A stretch of DNA of 64,000 nucleotides, taken from contig NZ_AOHO01000063.1 in NCBI RefSeq assembly GCF_000342005.1, positions 1 through 64,000 on the forward strand. Reading direction: 5' to 3'. The notes beneath the pieces were generated by a model. The model searched no databases, was not told the DNA's origin, and worked only from the letters and a program-made list of their open reading frames with translations. A program made the translations under genes and the position numbers. Origin of the DNA: Amycolatopsis decaplanina DSM 44594. Lineage in GTDB: Bacteria > Actinomycetota > Actinomycetes > Mycobacteriales > Pseudonocardiaceae. Shown one piece after another: positions 62,274-64,000 of the stretch; the first letter of the stretch is position 1; each line of letters opens with the position of its first letter.

Positions 62274-64000
62274 GTGTTCTCCTCAGGCGGCAGGCCCTCG
62301 CGCAGGCCGGCCATGAACTTCTCCCGGACCCGGTCCATCAGGGCGGCGTCCAGCAGGGCCTGTTCCGGGGACAACCTCTTCTTGTTGTTCTCGTCCAGTG
62401 TCAGGTTGTACGTCGGGAAGTCACGGCGGACCTCGTACAACGCGTGTTCGTAGGCCGAGACGGTGTCGATATGCCTCAGGTGCAGCCGCAGTTCGGCGAC
62501 ATGCCCGTTCGGCAACCGGACGTTCATCTGCAGATCGCGGTACCCACTGTCCTGTGGCCCCGCGAACCGGTCGTCGAAGCTGACGATTTCGAGATCCGGG
62601 TCGGCGATCACCGCGTCGAGCGCGTTGTAGACATCGGCCAGGGTGCCGAACTGGATCTTCGCTCCCACCAGATCCGTCAGCAGGGAAGCGTCACCCTCGT
62701 ACTTGGCGATCTTCGCCCGGGCTCGATCGTCGTCCTTGGGACTCGGGCGGCTACCGGCGTGACCGTCGTTCTCGCTCGCGATACGTTCGGCGATCCGGTT
62801 GAGGTCACCCTGATTCTGAGGCCAGGCCGCTCGCTCGGCGGCGAGGAACTCATCGATCTTCGCCGCGTCGCCGATGTGTTCCGGAGAAAAACCGGCGTGG
62901 ACGCGATGGTCGGGGTCCGACTCGGCCGCGATCCGCGCCGCCGCGTCAGAGACTTCCCGCTGCTCCTGTGTCAGCGGGGTGTCGCCAGGACCGTCCTGGT
63001 GGACGTCGTCGATCATTTGGTAGCCGCGTTCCTCGACGTCACGCAGGGCGTCTTCGAGGATCGGGATGGCTTCCGGGTGCAGCAGCAGGCTGCCGATCGT
63101 CATCGGGTTGTTCAGCAGCGAAGCCCGCAGGTACGCGTTGTCCGGGTGCTCCATCAGCCGGACGAGTTCCGGATGCGCGGGCAGGTGCTCGCGGATGAAG
63201 TCCCGCATCGGCCCGACGTCGTGCTTGACCCCGTTTTCGTCCTCGTGGACGGCCCGCTTCTTGTCCGGGTCCAGTCCGTCGACGGCGGCCGCGACCTCGG
63301 GATCGTTCAGGAACCGTTCGGCCTCGGCCCGGTCCCCGTGAGGCGGCTCGTCGTGTGCCATGCCGTAGCCCGCGTCGCGCGGCGGCGTCACGATCGGACG
63401 GCCGTCCGGCCCGATCCGCGACGGCTGCACGTCGGGCGTGTCTTCCCTGGCGAAGGCGATGCGCGGGTCCACCGGCGGTTGATCCGGCCGCGCGAAAGCG
63501 ATCCGCGGGTCGACGGGCCGCGTCGACGAGGTCTCGGTCTGCGAGGTGTGCCCGTCGGTGTGCTGCGCGGCCGGGCCCTCTGGGACACCGACGTGCATCA
63601 GTTTCATGCCCAGCGGCGGATGCGGCAGGTTCATCAGCGCACCCGACTGCGGGTCGATGAACGCGACTCCGTCACGCGTGTTGGCCACCATCGCGACGTG
63701 ACCGCGCTCGACGCCGTTCTCGTCGAGGTACTTCACCGCCACGACCGCGTGGTGATCGGTGGGCATGCCCCGCATCTCGCGGATGACGGTGTCGTAGTCG
63801 GCGCGGTCGGAGAACTGCCCGCCGAACCGTTCCTCGACGTGCTCCAGCGTGCCCCGGCTGTCCATCTCGTGCACGAGCAGCGGCTCGGCCGTCGAATCGA
63901 TGCCGTTCAGCCGGTCCATGTACGCACCCGGCGTGCGGGTGCAGTTGGACCGGTAGCCGTTCGTCAGCGCGTCGGGGTCGTTGAAGTGCGGGTTGACCTC
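62270..64000 (-). CDS. Polymorphic toxin: papain-like deamidase-type segment plus RelA/SpoT-like C-terminus (partial)
   Basis: 576 residues visible; the N-terminus lies beyond the window. First ~130: NGYRSNCTRTPGAYMDRLNG with a Cys, HVAMVANTRDGVAFIDPQSG with His and the Asp-Pro-Gln of the Tox-PL/glutamine-deamidase papain fold. A Pro/Asp-rich linker has a direct repeat VDPRIAFAR twice. The last ~170 residues contain KYEGDASLLTDLVGAKIQFG, DRFAGPQDSGYRDLQMNVRL and HVAELRLHLRHIDTVSAYEH, resembling RelA/SpoT-type nucleotidyltransferase folds, then a helical end. Likely exported by type VII or contact-dependent means; that part is not visible. Confidence 0.8.
   Translation of the reverse strand, partial: EVNPHFNDPDALTNGYRSNCTRTPGAYMDRLNGIDSTAEPLLVHEMDSRGTLEHVEERFGGQFSDRADYDTVIREMRGMPTDHHAVVAVKYLDENGVERGHVAMVANTRDGVAFIDPQSGALMNLPHPPLGMKLMHVGVPEGPAAQHTDGHTSQTETSSTRPVDPRIAFARPDQPPVDPRIAFAREDTPDVQPSRIGPDGRPIVTPPRDAGYGMAHDEPPHGDRAEAERFLNDPEVAAAVDGLDPDKKRAVHEDENGVKHDVGPMRDFIREHLPAHPELVRLMEHPDNAYLRASLLNNPMTIGSLLLHPEAIPILEDALRDVEERGYQMIDDVHQDGPGDTPLTQEQREVSDAAARIAAESDPDHRVHAGFSPEHIGDAAKIDEFLAAERAAWPQNQGDLNRIAERIASENDGHAGSRPSPKDDDRARAKIAKYEGDASLLTDLVGAKIQFGTLADVYNALDAVIADPDLEIVSFDDRFAGPQDSGYRDLQMNVRLPNGHVAELRLHLRHIDTVSAYEHALYEVRRDFPTYNLTLDENNKKRLSPEQALLDAALMDRVREKFMAGLREGLPPEENT

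Overview
The window is high-GC actinobacterial chromosome around the replication origin. Gene order and protein style point to Pseudonocardiaceae, most likely Amycolatopsis or a close relative. The core runs ppiA(partial) – CwsA-like – ... – tRNA-Ala/tRNA-Ile – DUF3566 – gyrA – gyrB – dciA – recF – gnd – dnaN – oriC – dnaA, then divergently rpmH – rnpA – yidD – yidC – jag – rsmG – parA – parB. Further on come cwlM – trxA – trxB – anti-sigma – sigM – pseudokinase – murJ – DUF6049 – NUDIX – pcnA, the same neighbourhood as Mycobacterium tuberculosis Rv3907–Rv3924 and Rv0001–Rv0009. No rRNA, CRISPR array or transposase gene was seen.

Layout. 1–4 kb: cyclophilin end, a CwsA-like membrane protein, DUF6918, a DUF2020 lipoprotein, an unknown protein with a proline-rich tail and a PNP-oxidase-like flavoprotein. 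4–12.8 kb is accessory: a secreted zinc carboxypeptidase; an AraC regulator paired with an ADP-ribosylglycohydrolase (ARH); a MerR regulator overlapping the end of a DHA2 efflux pump; an amidase with a 55-aa AtzG-like partner; and a type VII-like trio (EspC-like, long helical protein with a hydrophobic centre, YbaB-like). 13–32 kb: gyrase genes, oriC with many DnaA boxes, dnaA, the rpmH–yidC–jag–rsmG–parAB run and parS sites. 32–49.5 kb: HAD phosphatase, a divergent D-Ala–D-Ala-ligase-like protein, an aminotransferase, GNAT, then the CwlM/thioredoxin/SigM/MurJ block and the CCA-adding enzyme. 49.5–52.8 kb: an orphan histidine kinase, a methyltransferase and a luciferase-like oxidoreductase.

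52.8–64 kb is the most unusual part. Seven minus-strand genes lie nearly end to end. The first (cut by the window edge) looks like a polymorphic toxin: a papain-like/glutamine-deamidase-type segment, a long linker and a RelA/SpoT-like C-terminal fold. It overlaps a 155-aa protein that is the best immunity candidate. Then come a YezG-like + TNT-like fusion, two large proteins with YrhB/Imm35-like and SseB-like segments fused to ARH folds that have lost their metal-binding residues, one intact ARH, and a second YezG-like + TNT-like fusion. The TNT-like domains also lack the usual GGxxQY glutamine. I read this as a toxin followed by a polyimmunity/decoy cassette built on NAD and ADP-ribose protein folds; the activity assignments are inference.

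Smaller signals include a 32-bp perfect palindrome centred on one parS, a DnaA box between the two parS sites, DnaA-box clusters inside dciA and upstream of cwlM, a ~140-bp repeat directly after both a DUF6918 gene and dnaA, and a dispersed repeat fragment that appears to have become coding sequence in an ARH gene.
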